Positions 5,164 to 9,573 of a DNA stretch of 12,877 nucleotides are shown here, piece by piece; within the stretch, counting starts at the first letter, position 1; each line of letters begins with the position of its first letter. Made by a program: the position numbers and the translations under genes. The notes under the pieces are model-generated. The model was given only the letters and a program-made list of their open reading frames with translations. It was not told the origin of the DNA and searched no databases. Source of the DNA: Baffinella frigidus (lineage: Eukaryota > Cryptophyceae > Cryptomonadales > Baffinellaceae); the NCBI GenBank assembly GCA_026770585.1, contig MU646325.1, positions 625,214 through 638,090 of the forward strand, read 5' to 3'.

Positions 5164-7085
5164 CACACAAAAACACAAAAACACAAAAACACAACACGTG
5201 TTCTCAAAAGGGGTTTCTATGGGTGGGGGCAGGTCGCAGGCGTGGTCGCAACGTTCCTCGCCTGCATCGGCGTGCTCTTCCTCGCCTCGCCTGGCGACAA
5301 AGTTCTCGGGTGATCTGGGGTTTGCGTTTCGGGTTTGGCGTTTGGCGTTCAGGAGAAAACGGGGGGGTTAGCAAACGGTGGGGGTTGGGGGTTGGGATTT
5401 GGGGTGTAGCGTTTGGGGTTCAGGGTTTAGGAGCACACGAGCGGGCGTGGTCGCAACGTGCCTGGCCTGCATCGGCGTGCTCTTCCTTGCCTCGCCTGGC
5501 GACAAGGCTCTCGGGTGATCTGGGTTTGGGGGTTTTGGGTTGGGGTTGGGGTTGTGATGCTCTCATTTGCCTTGCCGGGAGAGAAAGCTCTTGGGTGGTT
5601 TGGGTTTCGGAGTTGGAAGTTGGGGGTTGGGGGTTGGGTCTGTTGGGTCTGGGGTTAGGGCTTGGGTTTAGGGGTTTGGGGCGTGGGGTTTAGGGTTGTC
5701 GTGCTCTTTATCGCCTCGCCGGGTGAGAAGGTTTTCTTTTTGATCTGGGGTTTGCGTTTCACTGTTGGGGTTTGGGGTGCAGAGTTGTCGTGGCACTCAG
5801 GTGATTTGGGGTTTGGGATTGGGATTTGCGGGTTGGGTCGAGGATTGTGTTTCTCTTCCTTGCCTCGCCGGGCAGCACCGCTCTCGGGTGATTTCAGATT
5901 GGGTGTTCGGGTTTGGGGTTTGGGGTGTGGGGTTCAGGAAGAACGTGGAAATGTGCAAGAATGTGTAGAGCAGAGATCCTAAATGTCTTTTTGGTAGTTG
6001 TCCACTTTCGCCACCCGATTGACATTCCCAACCCGGTTGACTTTCGCGACCTGAGTTGGCTTTCGCGGCAGGGTTCTCCTCTCGCCGGCCGGGCTGGCGC
6101 TCCTGGGGGCGTGCGGTGCCATGTGCCTCCTCGAGGCCTTCACAGGTGCGCTTTACACCCAGCTCCGCGCCACTTGTTGTAAAGCATCAAACCCCGCGCC
6201 ACCCATTGTAAAGCTCTGAACCCCGCGCCACTCATCGTAAAGCTCTGAACCCCGCACCACTTGGTGTAAAGTATCAAACCCCGCGCCACTTATGTAAAGC
6301 ATCAAACCCTGGCATGTGCCTCCTCGAGGCCTTCACAGGTGCGTTCTTCACGCACCTGACGTAGCGACTTGAAACATTCTCAATCCGTAAGTGGGAATAT
6401 CAAGACGCGACGTTTCGTTTCGTAGTACAAATGAGTGTGCCCAGAACTTTGGGCACGCAACCTTTCGTATTTCCACGTCCGCGCTTTACTAAAAATCGTT
6501 CTTTCCAAGTCCCTGCCGTATCAAATTGACGCTGAGACGTGTAACTGAAATTCCAGTTTACGACCTGGCGTGGACACCCAGCCCCGCGCCACTTATTGTA
6601 AAGCATCAATCCCCGCGCCATTTATTTTCAAAGCATTAAATCCCTATGCCACTTACTGTAAAGCATCAAACCCTGCCATGTGCCTGCTCGAGTCGTTCGC
6701 AGGTGCGCTAAGCTAGCTCCTCTGTATTGGGGTATCTCGCTCATAAGAAACCGCCTTCCCCTAGGATCCTACAGTAGGACTATGCCTAGGGCCCTGTGGT
6801 GGTCCTAGAGGGTGAGGCGATTTCTTATGAGCGAGGTACCTCTGTAGGGAGGCCCTGAAGGAACCCTGAAGCCTAACCCGTTCGCAGAACAAATCGACAA
6901 CTTGGTGTTCCGGGCCTGTGCCGTTGGGAGTGTGTCTTGAGGACGTGCCGGTAGTAACTTTGTGTACGGCCCGCTCAGATGCCGGTACTAATTCCTGACG
7001 TGACACCCCGTGCGCAGACCAAATCGACAACCTGGTGCTTCCGATCTGGTTCTTCTCGCTTCTTGTCGCCGCCGGCCGCGCCTGA
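785..7085 (+). CDS. DOLK: Dolichol kinase, C-terminal half (11 exons; 5' part outside window)
   Basis: Dolichol kinase (EC 2.7.1.108) transfers the gamma-phosphate of CTP to dolichol in the ER membrane, supplying dolichyl phosphate for N-glycosylation, GPI anchors and O-/C-mannosylation. Exons 785-907, 1179-1233, 1889-1950, 2296-2355, 3009-3087, 3792-3856, 4157-4273, 4649-4696, 5233-5309, 6072-6145 and 7018-7085 join without a phase conflict or internal stop to 275 residues plus TGA. Seen in the assembled fragment: VVRKGYH near residues 60-66; DERDTG near 122-127; VLVLTHIYLLLG; VGVGDTAAAIVGTYWGK near 169-185 and RTVEGT near 198-203, which correspond to the family CTP-binding motif (DAxxAxxxGxxxG...KKxxEGT); and CLLEAFTDQIDNLVLPIW near 246-265. 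The order and spacing match the C-terminal half of known dolichol kinases (human about 538 aa). The protein is rich in hydrophobic membrane segments. The N-terminal half and start codon are not in the window. Introns make up about 87% of this span. Exact borders are inferred from phase and GT/AG and need transcript support. The eighth exon's start is the least certain (4637 is also possible). Confidence 0.92.
908..1178. repeat. Intron with telomere-like heptamer array, C-rich on + strand
   Basis: Dozens of units vary around CCCTAAA and CCCTGAA with a 7-bp period, filling the intron from the donor almost to the acceptor at 1178. Confidence 0.93.
1179..1233 (+). CDS. DOLK: DOLK exon b
   Basis: It is a 55-nt exon after CGCAG at 1174-1178, ending G before GTGCC. 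It reads VILVLGTYPPKNSTLPRT and leaves one base that joins TT of the next exon to make Val. The length (3n+1) is exactly what is needed to connect exon a (phase 0) with the VRKGYH exon. The sequence itself is not a strongly conserved part of the family, so the call rests on phase, position and splice sites. Confidence 0.7.
1246..1362. repeat. Trinucleotide tracts (TTC)n then (GTG/GTT)n
   Basis: A CTT/TCC-rich run is followed by GTTGGTGGTGG and GTCTTGTTG repeats inside the exon b-c intron. Long apparent ORFs here are low complexity. Confidence 0.85.
1445..1656. repeat. Inverted repeat, about 50-bp arms
   Basis: 1445-1494 and 1607-1656 are imperfect reverse complements (ATCGCTTCAGAATCGCTGAT against the complement of the right arm). 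Confidence 0.7.
1526..1610 (+). pseudogene. Two decayed copies of the exon c acceptor region
   Basis: GTGCTGACCACCGCTTCCCG-ATATGGCA at 1530-1557 and CACTGATGTGGCAG at 1582-1595 resemble the intron end before exon c. Confidence 0.5.
1662..1726 (+). pseudogene. Decoy copy of DOLK exon c head with acceptor
   Basis: It is highly similar to 1847-1911, including GATGTGGCAG and VVRKGYHL, and stops matching after CACCTC. A GA microsatellite separates it from the real exon. Confidence 0.85.
1731..1828. repeat. (GA)n microsatellite
   Basis: A long AGAGAG tract with occasional C and A interruptions separates the decoy from the true exon c. Confidence 0.95.
1889..1950 (+). CDS. DOLK: DOLK exon c (VVRKGYH motif)
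   Basis: It encodes VVRKGYHLVALLLFAPAQL..., equivalent to the RK-(F/Y)-(F/Y)-H membrane segment of dolichol kinases. The acceptor is TGTGGCAG at 1881-1888 and the donor CAG/GTTTAA at 1951. A head-only copy with the same acceptor sits at 1704-1726. Confidence 0.88.
1951..2295. repeat. Intron of heptamer arrays (CCCTAAA, CACCAAA, CCACAAA)
   Basis: Successive blocks keep a 7-bp period while the unit changes: CCCTAAA, then ACACCAA, then ACCACAA, then AACCCC types. The reverse-strand ORF here is a repeat artefact. Confidence 0.93.
2296..2355 (+). CDS. DOLK: DOLK exon d
   Basis: It is a 60-nt phase-0 exon between CGCAG and GTACAAAC. It reads PETMRLSYAIAMALFVTLEL, the membrane helix ending in the LE pair that precedes the basic loop in the family. 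The ATG at 2305 is internal, not a start codon. Confidence 0.88.
2535..2651 (+). mobile_element. Complete foldback element, family B (117 bp)
   Basis: It is flanked by TA on both sides (2533-2534, 2652-2653). The terminal inverted repeats of about 35 bp start CAGGGGTNNCTCG and carry CACGCACCGCCC internally. It is nonautonomous, with no coding capacity. The TA flanks suggest a Tc1/mariner-type origin (inference). Confidence 0.8.
2695..2721 (+). pseudogene. Decoy fragment of DOLK exon e
   Basis: AGGGCCGATTACAGCGATGC then TGCGG matches the middle of exon e; the acceptor side is lost. Confidence 0.65.
2836..2877 (+). pseudogene. Decoy copy of DOLK exon e head with acceptor
   Basis: TCTCGCAG is followed by TTTCGGGCGGCAAGGATAGG, nearly identical to 3009-3028. 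It encodes FRAARIGSISAMMR before diverging. Confidence 0.85.
3009..3087 (+). CDS. DOLK: DOLK exon e (DERD segment)
   Basis: It runs from TGCAG to G/GTATTT and reads FRAARIGPISAILRR...VVDERDT, with Gly completed by the next exon. The conserved DERDxG stretch is diagnostic of dolichol kinase. It is phase 0 in and phase 1 out. Truncated copies of its head or middle lie upstream at 2695-2721 and 2836-2877. Confidence 0.9.
3092..3131. repeat. (CT)n microsatellite
   Basis: A CTCTCT tract lies just after the exon e donor. Confidence 0.9.
3155..3442 (+). repeat. Six dispersed copies of GTTTTGACC
   Basis: Exact 9-mers lie at 3155, 3171, 3183, 3218, 3280 and 3434 within the exon e-f intron. Spacing is irregular, so this is not a simple tandem array. 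Confidence 0.9.
3325..3368. repeat. Near-perfect palindrome (44 bp)
   Basis: CTGTGTGAGAGA...GCAGAGC pairs with GCTCTGCCTCTCTCACACAG; the left arm has one extra GA. Confidence 0.9.
3394..3523 (+). pseudogene. Decoy copies of DOLK exon f head
   Basis: 3394-3420 is an internally deleted copy (GTGCAGGGG joined to CTACCTGC). 3498-3523 follows GCAG and reads VLVLTQIY. The 3415-3487 segment also recurs at 3667-3745. Confidence 0.7.
3528..3600. repeat. (ACCACAA)n heptamer array
   Basis: About ten near-perfect 7-bp units lie inside the exon e-f intron, followed by CCCTAAC/CCCTCAA units. Confidence 0.95.
3634..3745 (+). pseudogene. Decoy copy of DOLK exon f head with acceptor
   Basis: CCTCGAGTGCAG is followed by GGGGTGCTAGTGCTGACGCA (3645-3664), nearly identical to the true junction at 3780-3820. 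It diverges at CTGCAC and continues into sequence repeated from 3415-3487. Confidence 0.85.
3792..3856 (+). CDS. DOLK: DOLK exon f (LTHIYLLLG helix)
   Basis: It starts GG after GTGCAG and ends CAG before GTACCC. It encodes GVLVLTHIYLLLGCALPSWL, matching the strongly conserved membrane segment after DERDxG. It is phase 1 in and phase 0 out. Two clear head copies (3498-3523, 3645-3672) and one deleted copy (about 3400-3417) lie upstream. Confidence 0.92.
3862..4060. repeat. Intron of heptamer arrays (ACCCTAC, CCCTAAA)
   Basis: A C-rich tract gives way to ACCCTAC units, then CCCTAAA and CCTAAAA units, all C-rich on the + strand. Confidence 0.92.
4157..4273 (+). CDS. DOLK: DOLK exon g (CTP-binding motif, first part)
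   Basis: It is the longest exon, 39 codons, phase 0 at both ends, between ACCAG and GTACAT. It encodes LLPFAGILVVGVGDTAAAIV, then GTYWGKTRW. The GD at 4223-4228 and the spaced glycines fit the CTP-binding DAxxAxxxGxxxG motif of dolichol and phytol kinases; Thr replaces the Ala that follows the Asp, as in animal dolichol kinases. No decoy copies of this exon are seen. Confidence 0.93.
4279..4362. repeat. Heptamer array (AATCCCC type)
   Basis: AACCCC and AATCCCC units follow the exon g donor. Confidence 0.9.
4363..4530. other. Intron sequence with short GGGTGGGCG repeats
   Basis: A direct repeat (TTCCGGGTGGGCGTGATTTT at 4474 and a matching copy at 4496) is the only structure seen; no exon is supported here. 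Confidence 0.6.
4530..4634. repeat. Heptamer array (CCCTAAA/CCCTGAA) before exon h
   Basis: Degenerate telomere-like units run up to the exon h acceptor region. Confidence 0.9.
4649..4696 (+). CDS. DOLK: DOLK exon h (RTVEGT, CTP-binding motif end)
   Basis: It supplies PGGSEAVPGGRTVEGT before GTTTCC, so that W of exon g is followed by PG...RTVEGT, as in the family's W-P-G-x-KKxxEGT. The start after GAAG at 4645-4648 is preferred because it restores WPG. An acceptor at 4635-4636 would add four residues in the same phase. With either start the linker is longer than usual, about six extra residues, and contains an imprecise PGG duplication. Confidence 0.72.
4742..4838. repeat. Imperfect tandem duplication, about 70 bp
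   Basis: TGACCATCGTGCACGACTGA and TGATCACCGTGCATGACTCG head two successive units, each followed by a GTTCATCAATG- or CTTCATCAATC-like stretch. Confidence 0.6.
4839..4882. repeat. Perfect palindrome, 21-bp arms, 2-bp loop
   Basis: The arm ACATGTCTTCATCAATCTCT-C is followed by TC and its exact reverse complement. It lies within the exon h-i intron. Confidence 0.95.
4941..5013. repeat. 36/37-bp tandem duplication
   Basis: Two units start CGCGTGYCCAAACA and share CAAACGTGGC. Confidence 0.8.
5033..5078 (+). pseudogene. Decoy copy of DOLK exon i head with acceptor
   Basis: GGGTGGGGGCAG precedes VAGVIATFLACIVVL, almost identical to 5221-5278. Similarity then stops, so no donor or exon tail is present. 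Confidence 0.85.
5128..5196. repeat. (CA)n and AAACAC microsatellite
   Basis: About fifteen CA dinucleotides are followed by AAAACAC units. Confidence 0.97.
5233..5309 (+). CDS. DOLK: DOLK exon i
   Basis: It runs from GGGGCAG to CTCGG/GTGATC, reads VAGVVATFLACIGVLFLASP then GDKVL, and ends in phase 2. This is the membrane segment and short loop after the EGT motif. It was chosen over the head copy at 5033 (no usable tail) and the tail copies at 5444-5887 (no in-phase acceptor). Confidence 0.82.
5444..5514 (+). pseudogene. Decoy exon i tail 1 with donor
   Basis: It encodes GVVATCLACIGVLFLASPGD then KAL, followed by GG/GTGATCTGGG exactly as at the real donor. The in-phase acceptor is missing. 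Confidence 0.85.
5551..5594 (+). pseudogene. Decoy exon i tail 2 with donor
   Basis: CTTGCCGGGAGAGAAAGCTC then TTGG/GTGG is a diverged copy of the ASPGDKVLG end and donor. Confidence 0.7.
5694..5738 (+). pseudogene. Decoy exon i tail 3, donor lost
   Basis: TCGTGCTCTTTATCGCCTCG then CCGGGTGAGAAGGTT resembles the exon i end; TCGGGTGATC has become TCTTTTTGATC. Confidence 0.75.
5782..5811 (+). pseudogene. Decoy exon i tail 4, internally deleted
   Basis: GTTGTCGTGG joins directly to CACTCAGGTGATTTGGGG, so it keeps the start and donor but lacks the middle. Confidence 0.55.
5843..5887 (+). pseudogene. Decoy exon i tail 5 with donor
   Basis: TTCTCTTCCTTGCCTCGCCG then GGCAGCACCGCTCTCGG/GTGATTT copies the exon end and donor. 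Confidence 0.75.
6072..6145 (+). CDS. DOLK: DOLK exon j (CLLEAFT)
   Basis: It follows GGCAG and ends ACA G/GTGCGC. It reads GVLLSPAGLALLGACGAMCL then LEAFT, leaving one G that makes Asp with the next exon. The LEA(F/Y)T stretch just before QIDN is conserved in the family. Two tail-plus-donor copies lie downstream (6313-6338, 6676-6702). Confidence 0.88.
6159..6308 (+). repeat. 29-bp tandem repeat, five copies
   Basis: The unit is CCCCGCGCCACTTNTTGTAA-AGCATCAAA with small changes. It lies between the exon j donor and the first decoy tail, and each unit carries GTAA. Confidence 0.85.
6313..6338 (+). pseudogene. Decoy exon j tail 1 with donor
   Basis: CATGTGCCTCCTCGAGGCCT then TCACAG/GTGCG is identical to the real exon j end (6120-6145). 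Confidence 0.9.
6345..6575. other. Lower-GC unique intron segment
   Basis: About 230 bp lack the surrounding repeats. They contain a perfect 7-bp hairpin GTGCCCA/TGGGCAC at 6438-6457. No coding or RNA family is recognised. Confidence 0.5.
6576..6672 (+). repeat. 29-bp tandem repeat, three copies
   Basis: These are the same units as 6159-6308 (CCCCGCGCCACTTATTGTAA...), again directly followed by an exon j tail copy. Confidence 0.85.
6676..6702 (+). pseudogene. Decoy exon j tail 2 with donor
   Basis: CCATGTGCCTGCTCGAGTCG then TTCGCAG/GTGCGC is a diverged copy of the exon j end. Confidence 0.85.
6727..6844 (+). mobile_element. Foldback element family A, copy 1 (118 bp)
   Basis: Flanked by TA (6725-6726, 6845-6846). 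The arms carry CTCGCTCATAAGAAACCGCC and its complement. The centre contains CCTACAGTAGG and CTATGCCTAGGGCCC. It lies in the last DOLK intron, just upstream of the decoy terminal exon. Confidence 0.9.
6888..6940 (+). pseudogene. Decoy copy of DOLK terminal exon with acceptor
   Basis: TTCGCAG precedes AACAAATCGACAACTTGGTG. Spliced in phase it would give EQIDNLVFRACAVGSVS then TGA at 6938-6940, an alternative and shorter C-terminus. Leu-Pro after QIDNLV is lost. Confidence 0.8.
7018..7085 (+). CDS. DOLK: DOLK terminal exon (QIDNLVLP and stop)
   Basis: The acceptor is TGCGCAG and the exon reads (D)QIDNLVLPIWFFSLLVAAGR, then Ala and TGA at 7083-7085. QIDNL(L/V)LP close to the C-terminus is a hallmark of dolichol kinases. 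A shorter copy with its own CGCAG acceptor and an early stop lies at 6888-6940. No AATAAA or obvious TGTAA signal follows closely. Confidence 0.92.
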
Positions 7086-7674
7086 TTCGAATCGACACGC
7101 GTTGTCTCCAGCCAATGGCTCCAACGTCTGCCGGGGCGGGCGCCTGAGTGGAACCGGCAAGCGTTTAAGAAGGAACGGCCTCGAAGGGTTTGGGGGCCTG
7201 CGGAGTATTTTGGCGTGTAGGTCCTGGTCTTACAAGGCCTCCGCGGATGGGAATACATGGTGGTCATGGTGGTTTCGATCCGTAATACATGTCAACGCAC
7301 TTTCTCTCTGATTCGCAACCAGCATGGCCTCCATGATACCCTCCCGAGAAGACGTTGTTTGACTGGGACAAGGCCTTCACTAAAGGGAATACATGGTGGC
7401 CATGGTGGTTTCGATCCGAAATCAACGCAATTATGATATCTCGCCAGTACCTAAACTTGGCACAAGGAAGCACCATTTATTGATCTCCCGCGGAAAGCTT
7501 AGGGGCGGTGCAGGGAGAGGCAAGGGGGTAGAAGCCTTGCTTCGCCCGCTCCTGCGTTGAGAAAAACGTGCATTTGGATGATCAGTCTTCACAGAGGAAG
7601 TGACTTTACACGTAACACGGTCCTGAGGCGGGCCCGCGGGTCCCGAGGCGGGCCCGCCAGTAGAATGGCTCAAG
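7086..7674. other. Region downstream of DOLK; probable 3' UTR and intergenic
   Basis: No further gene is supported. A direct repeat of about 45 bp (7252-7290 and 7387-7425, containing ATGGTGGTTTCGATCCG) and a tandem 19-20 bp GAGGCGGGCCCGC pair (7621-7658) are the visible structures. A short family B-like remnant, GGGGCGGTGC, is at 7502. Confidence 0.6.
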
Positions 7675-7676
7675 TA

Positions 7677-7794
7677 CAGGGGTACCTCGCTCATCAGAAA
7701 CTGCCCCCCCCTAGGACCCTACAGTAGGGCTATGCCTAGGGCCTTATGGTGGTCCTATGGGGGGGGGGGGGGTCTTATGAGCGAGGTACCCTTG
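7677..7794 (+). mobile_element. Foldback element family A, copy 2 (118 bp)
   Basis: Flanked by TA (7675-7676, 7795-7796), same length and orientation as copy 1. The right arm contains an expanded run of about 14 G where the other arm has C7. Confidence 0.9.
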
Positions 7795-7969
7795 TAGGCC
7801 TCGAGGTTGGTCACTGGGCGTGCGTACGTTGACCTTGGAGGAATGCCAGTGTACCGAAGCGGGCTCATCTTAAGGCGCATAGACCTTTGGATCACGAACG
7901 CTTGTGAGTAGTAATAAAGAAGAAGAAGCTGGACTGCAACGAGACCGCTTCGGTACAGTGTTGACTGTA

Positions 7970-8066
7970 CATCTCTCTCTCTCGCTCTCTCTCTCTCGCT
8001 CTCTCTTGCGCACGCGCTCTCTCTCTCTCGCTCTCTCCCTCTCTCTCTCTTTCTCTCTCTCTCTCT
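7970..8066. repeat. (CT)n microsatellite
   Basis: A long CTCTCT/CTCG tract; ORFs over it in both directions are artefacts. Confidence 0.95.
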
Positions 8067-8110
8067 GTACGCAGAAGGGGTGCTGACGAGCTGCTCCGGT
8101 GAAGCACCGT

Positions 8111-8246
8111 TCAGTATCCCTTAGTGGCGAGCGGGTCATATTAGACCCGCAGAGGGTCGTACGCCCCTACCTATCCCTTAAGTGGCCAGCGGACTCATAC
8201 GCCCTACCGTAGTGCCCGGGAACCGTCGGGGGTCAATTTTGACCGC
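8111..8246. repeat. Family C repeat fragments
   Basis: Two adjacent units begin TATCCCTTAGTGG and TATCCCTTAAGTGGCCAGCG and resemble the left arm of the element at 8834-8940 (ATACGCCCTACSGTAG shared). Confidence 0.55.
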
Positions 8247-8439
8247 CTCGCCTCTTCAGGGATATGCGGTGAGTCCTCGAACTGGGTACCAGATACTCAG
8301 CCTGAAGCGCACAAATGTACTTGACGCCTGTGCGCACGCTACCAGCGGTTTCGGAGCAAAACAACGCCACTGCATCCCACTCCCCTCCCCGGCACCCGCG
8401 CGCAGCTTCACCCCTACTCACGCCCATCACCTCCTCCAC

Positions 8440-8670
8440 ACAAACCACGCCCCCCCCAAACGCCGTGTCCTCCCCCCCCCTGTCCAGCCGCTTTCGTTGC
8501 CCGCCCCGTTGTCCTCATCTCCCACCCCGAGCCGTCCACGGGTCGCCCGCTGCCCAGACCCTTCCCTTCCCGCTCCATCTCCTCCTCCAGCCAGAGGCGC
8601 ATCTCCACGCGGAGCCTGGTGCTCCCGTCCGCGCGCACCTTCTCCGCCGCCGTCGGCGTGAAGGCTTTGC
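8440..8670 (-). CDS. Possible coding block, unknown (weak)
   Basis: One minus-strand frame is open and reads AFTPTAAEKVRADGSTRLRV, then EMRLWLEEEMEREGKGLG and GSGRPVDGSGWEM. It has a GC-rich third position and a non-repetitive, charged helical composition, unlike the low-complexity frames nearby. Neither clear splice sites nor a family are recognised. It lies between two convergent genes and could be a lone exon, a gene remnant, or chance. The opposite frame is proline-rich. Confidence 0.25.
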
Positions 8671-8833
8671 CCGAATAGTCTGATCCATTACATGTATCGA
8701 GATGTTCAACGCCGGGGGAGGTAGGCGCTGGATTCCAATCGTGTCTATTACGGGGGTAGATCCGTCTCTAGAGGAGATCCCCGCTCGAGTGAGTAAACTT
8801 TACTGGGCTCCAAGTAGACGAACCTCATCTCGG

Positions 8834-8940
8834 AGCATCCCTCAAGTGCCCAGTAGGAACATACGCCCTACGGTAGGGCCCTGGGACCTGCCGAGGGCGA
8901 GTTAGGATGAATATACGCCCTATGGTCACTTAGGGATGCT
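8834..8940. mobile_element. Small inverted-repeat element, family C (107 bp)
   Basis: It begins AGCATCCCTCAAGTG and ends CACTTAGGGATGCT, with further internal symmetry (ATACGCCCTA). Flanking duplications are not clear. Confidence 0.5.
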
Positions 8941-9101
8941 GCGTTGGGCTTTGATGTGTGGCATGTTACGGACCTCAATTGTTTATGGTCCGCACACCAG
9001 GGTGCTCAAAATGGTGGACCTTGTAATCGAGTAAGCCCTGTACATGTACACTGGCTCCCTCCTCCAAGATTACACAAGGGCCCCCGCCAGCTCACACCCT
9101 A

Positions 9102-9221
9102 CAGGGGTACCTCTCTCATAAGAAACCGCCCCCCCCCCTAGGACCACCGGAGGGCCCTAGGCATAGCCCTACTGTAGGGTCCTCTAGGAGAAGGCGGTTT
9201 CTTATGAGCAAGGTACCTCTG
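9102..9221 (-). mobile_element. Foldback element family A, copy 3 (120 bp)
   Basis: Flanked by TA (9100-9101, 9222-9223). The centre is in reverse orientation relative to copies 1 and 2 (CCCTAGGCATAGCCCTACTG). Arms carry CATAAGAAACCGCC. Confidence 0.9.
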
Positions 9222-9240
9222 TAGAGGGATGCGGCCTCTG

Positions 9241-9363
9241 CAGGGTCCCTCGCGACTAAAGACACATATCGTCCCTAGGGGGGGGCTAGGATCCTGGGAA
9301 GAGGCCTTAAGATAGGACCCTACATGTAGGGCGGTGCGTATCGTTGTTCGCGAGGAACCCCTG
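9241..9363. mobile_element. Diverged foldback element related to family B
   Basis: The left arm CAGGGTCCCTCGCGAC...ATATCGTCCCTA pairs imperfectly with the complement of TAGGGCGGTGCGTATCGTTG...CCCCTG. It sits 17 bp after copy 3 of family A. Confidence 0.6.
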
Positions 9364-9573
9364 TCCTTTAGGTCCTTCAGGTTTTGATGTCTCCCAACAT
9401 GGCCCAACGACACGCCTTTCCGTGGAAAAGATCCGCAAAAAAGGTATTTTTGCTTTCGGATCGCATTGAGCTCTCCAGTACAGAGGCTCGTGAAGAGGGG
9501 ATAGACCTGTAACACCACACTTTTGACGAAGCAGAGAAACGCGTTTGTTCAGCCGATGAGGCATGTATCTCTC

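Larger units (their letters stand above)
5310..5940. repeat. Intron array: G-rich heptamers interleaved with exon i tail copies
   Basis: GGGTTTGGGG, GGGTTGG and GGTTTAGGG units are G-rich on the + strand, opposite to the other introns. Five tail copies of exon i are embedded. Forward ORFs here are repeat artefacts. Confidence 0.9.

Noticed and set aside
4816-5184. Reverse ORF with CVCVCVCV run and similar forward THTHTH ORFs
   Set aside because: They are produced by the CA microsatellite and the palindrome; the only meaningful part is the exon i head copy.
5444-5514. True DOLK exon i at 5444
   Set aside because: The tail and donor are fine, but the GGGGCAG acceptor is gone and no in-phase AG precedes it.
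6159-6672. CRISPR-like array of 29-bp repeats
   Set aside because: The repeats are directly adjacent and degenerate with no unique spacers, and they sit in a eukaryotic intron.
7252-7290. tRNA gene suggested by TTTCGATCC
   Set aside because: No A box at the right distance and no cloverleaf could be formed.
7870-8139. Arg/Glu-repeat reverse ORFs (and similar at 1589-1866)
   Set aside because: Translation of CT/GA microsatellites.
8182-8661. Forward proline/serine-rich ORFs
   Set aside because: Low complexity from a C-rich tract, without conserved motifs.
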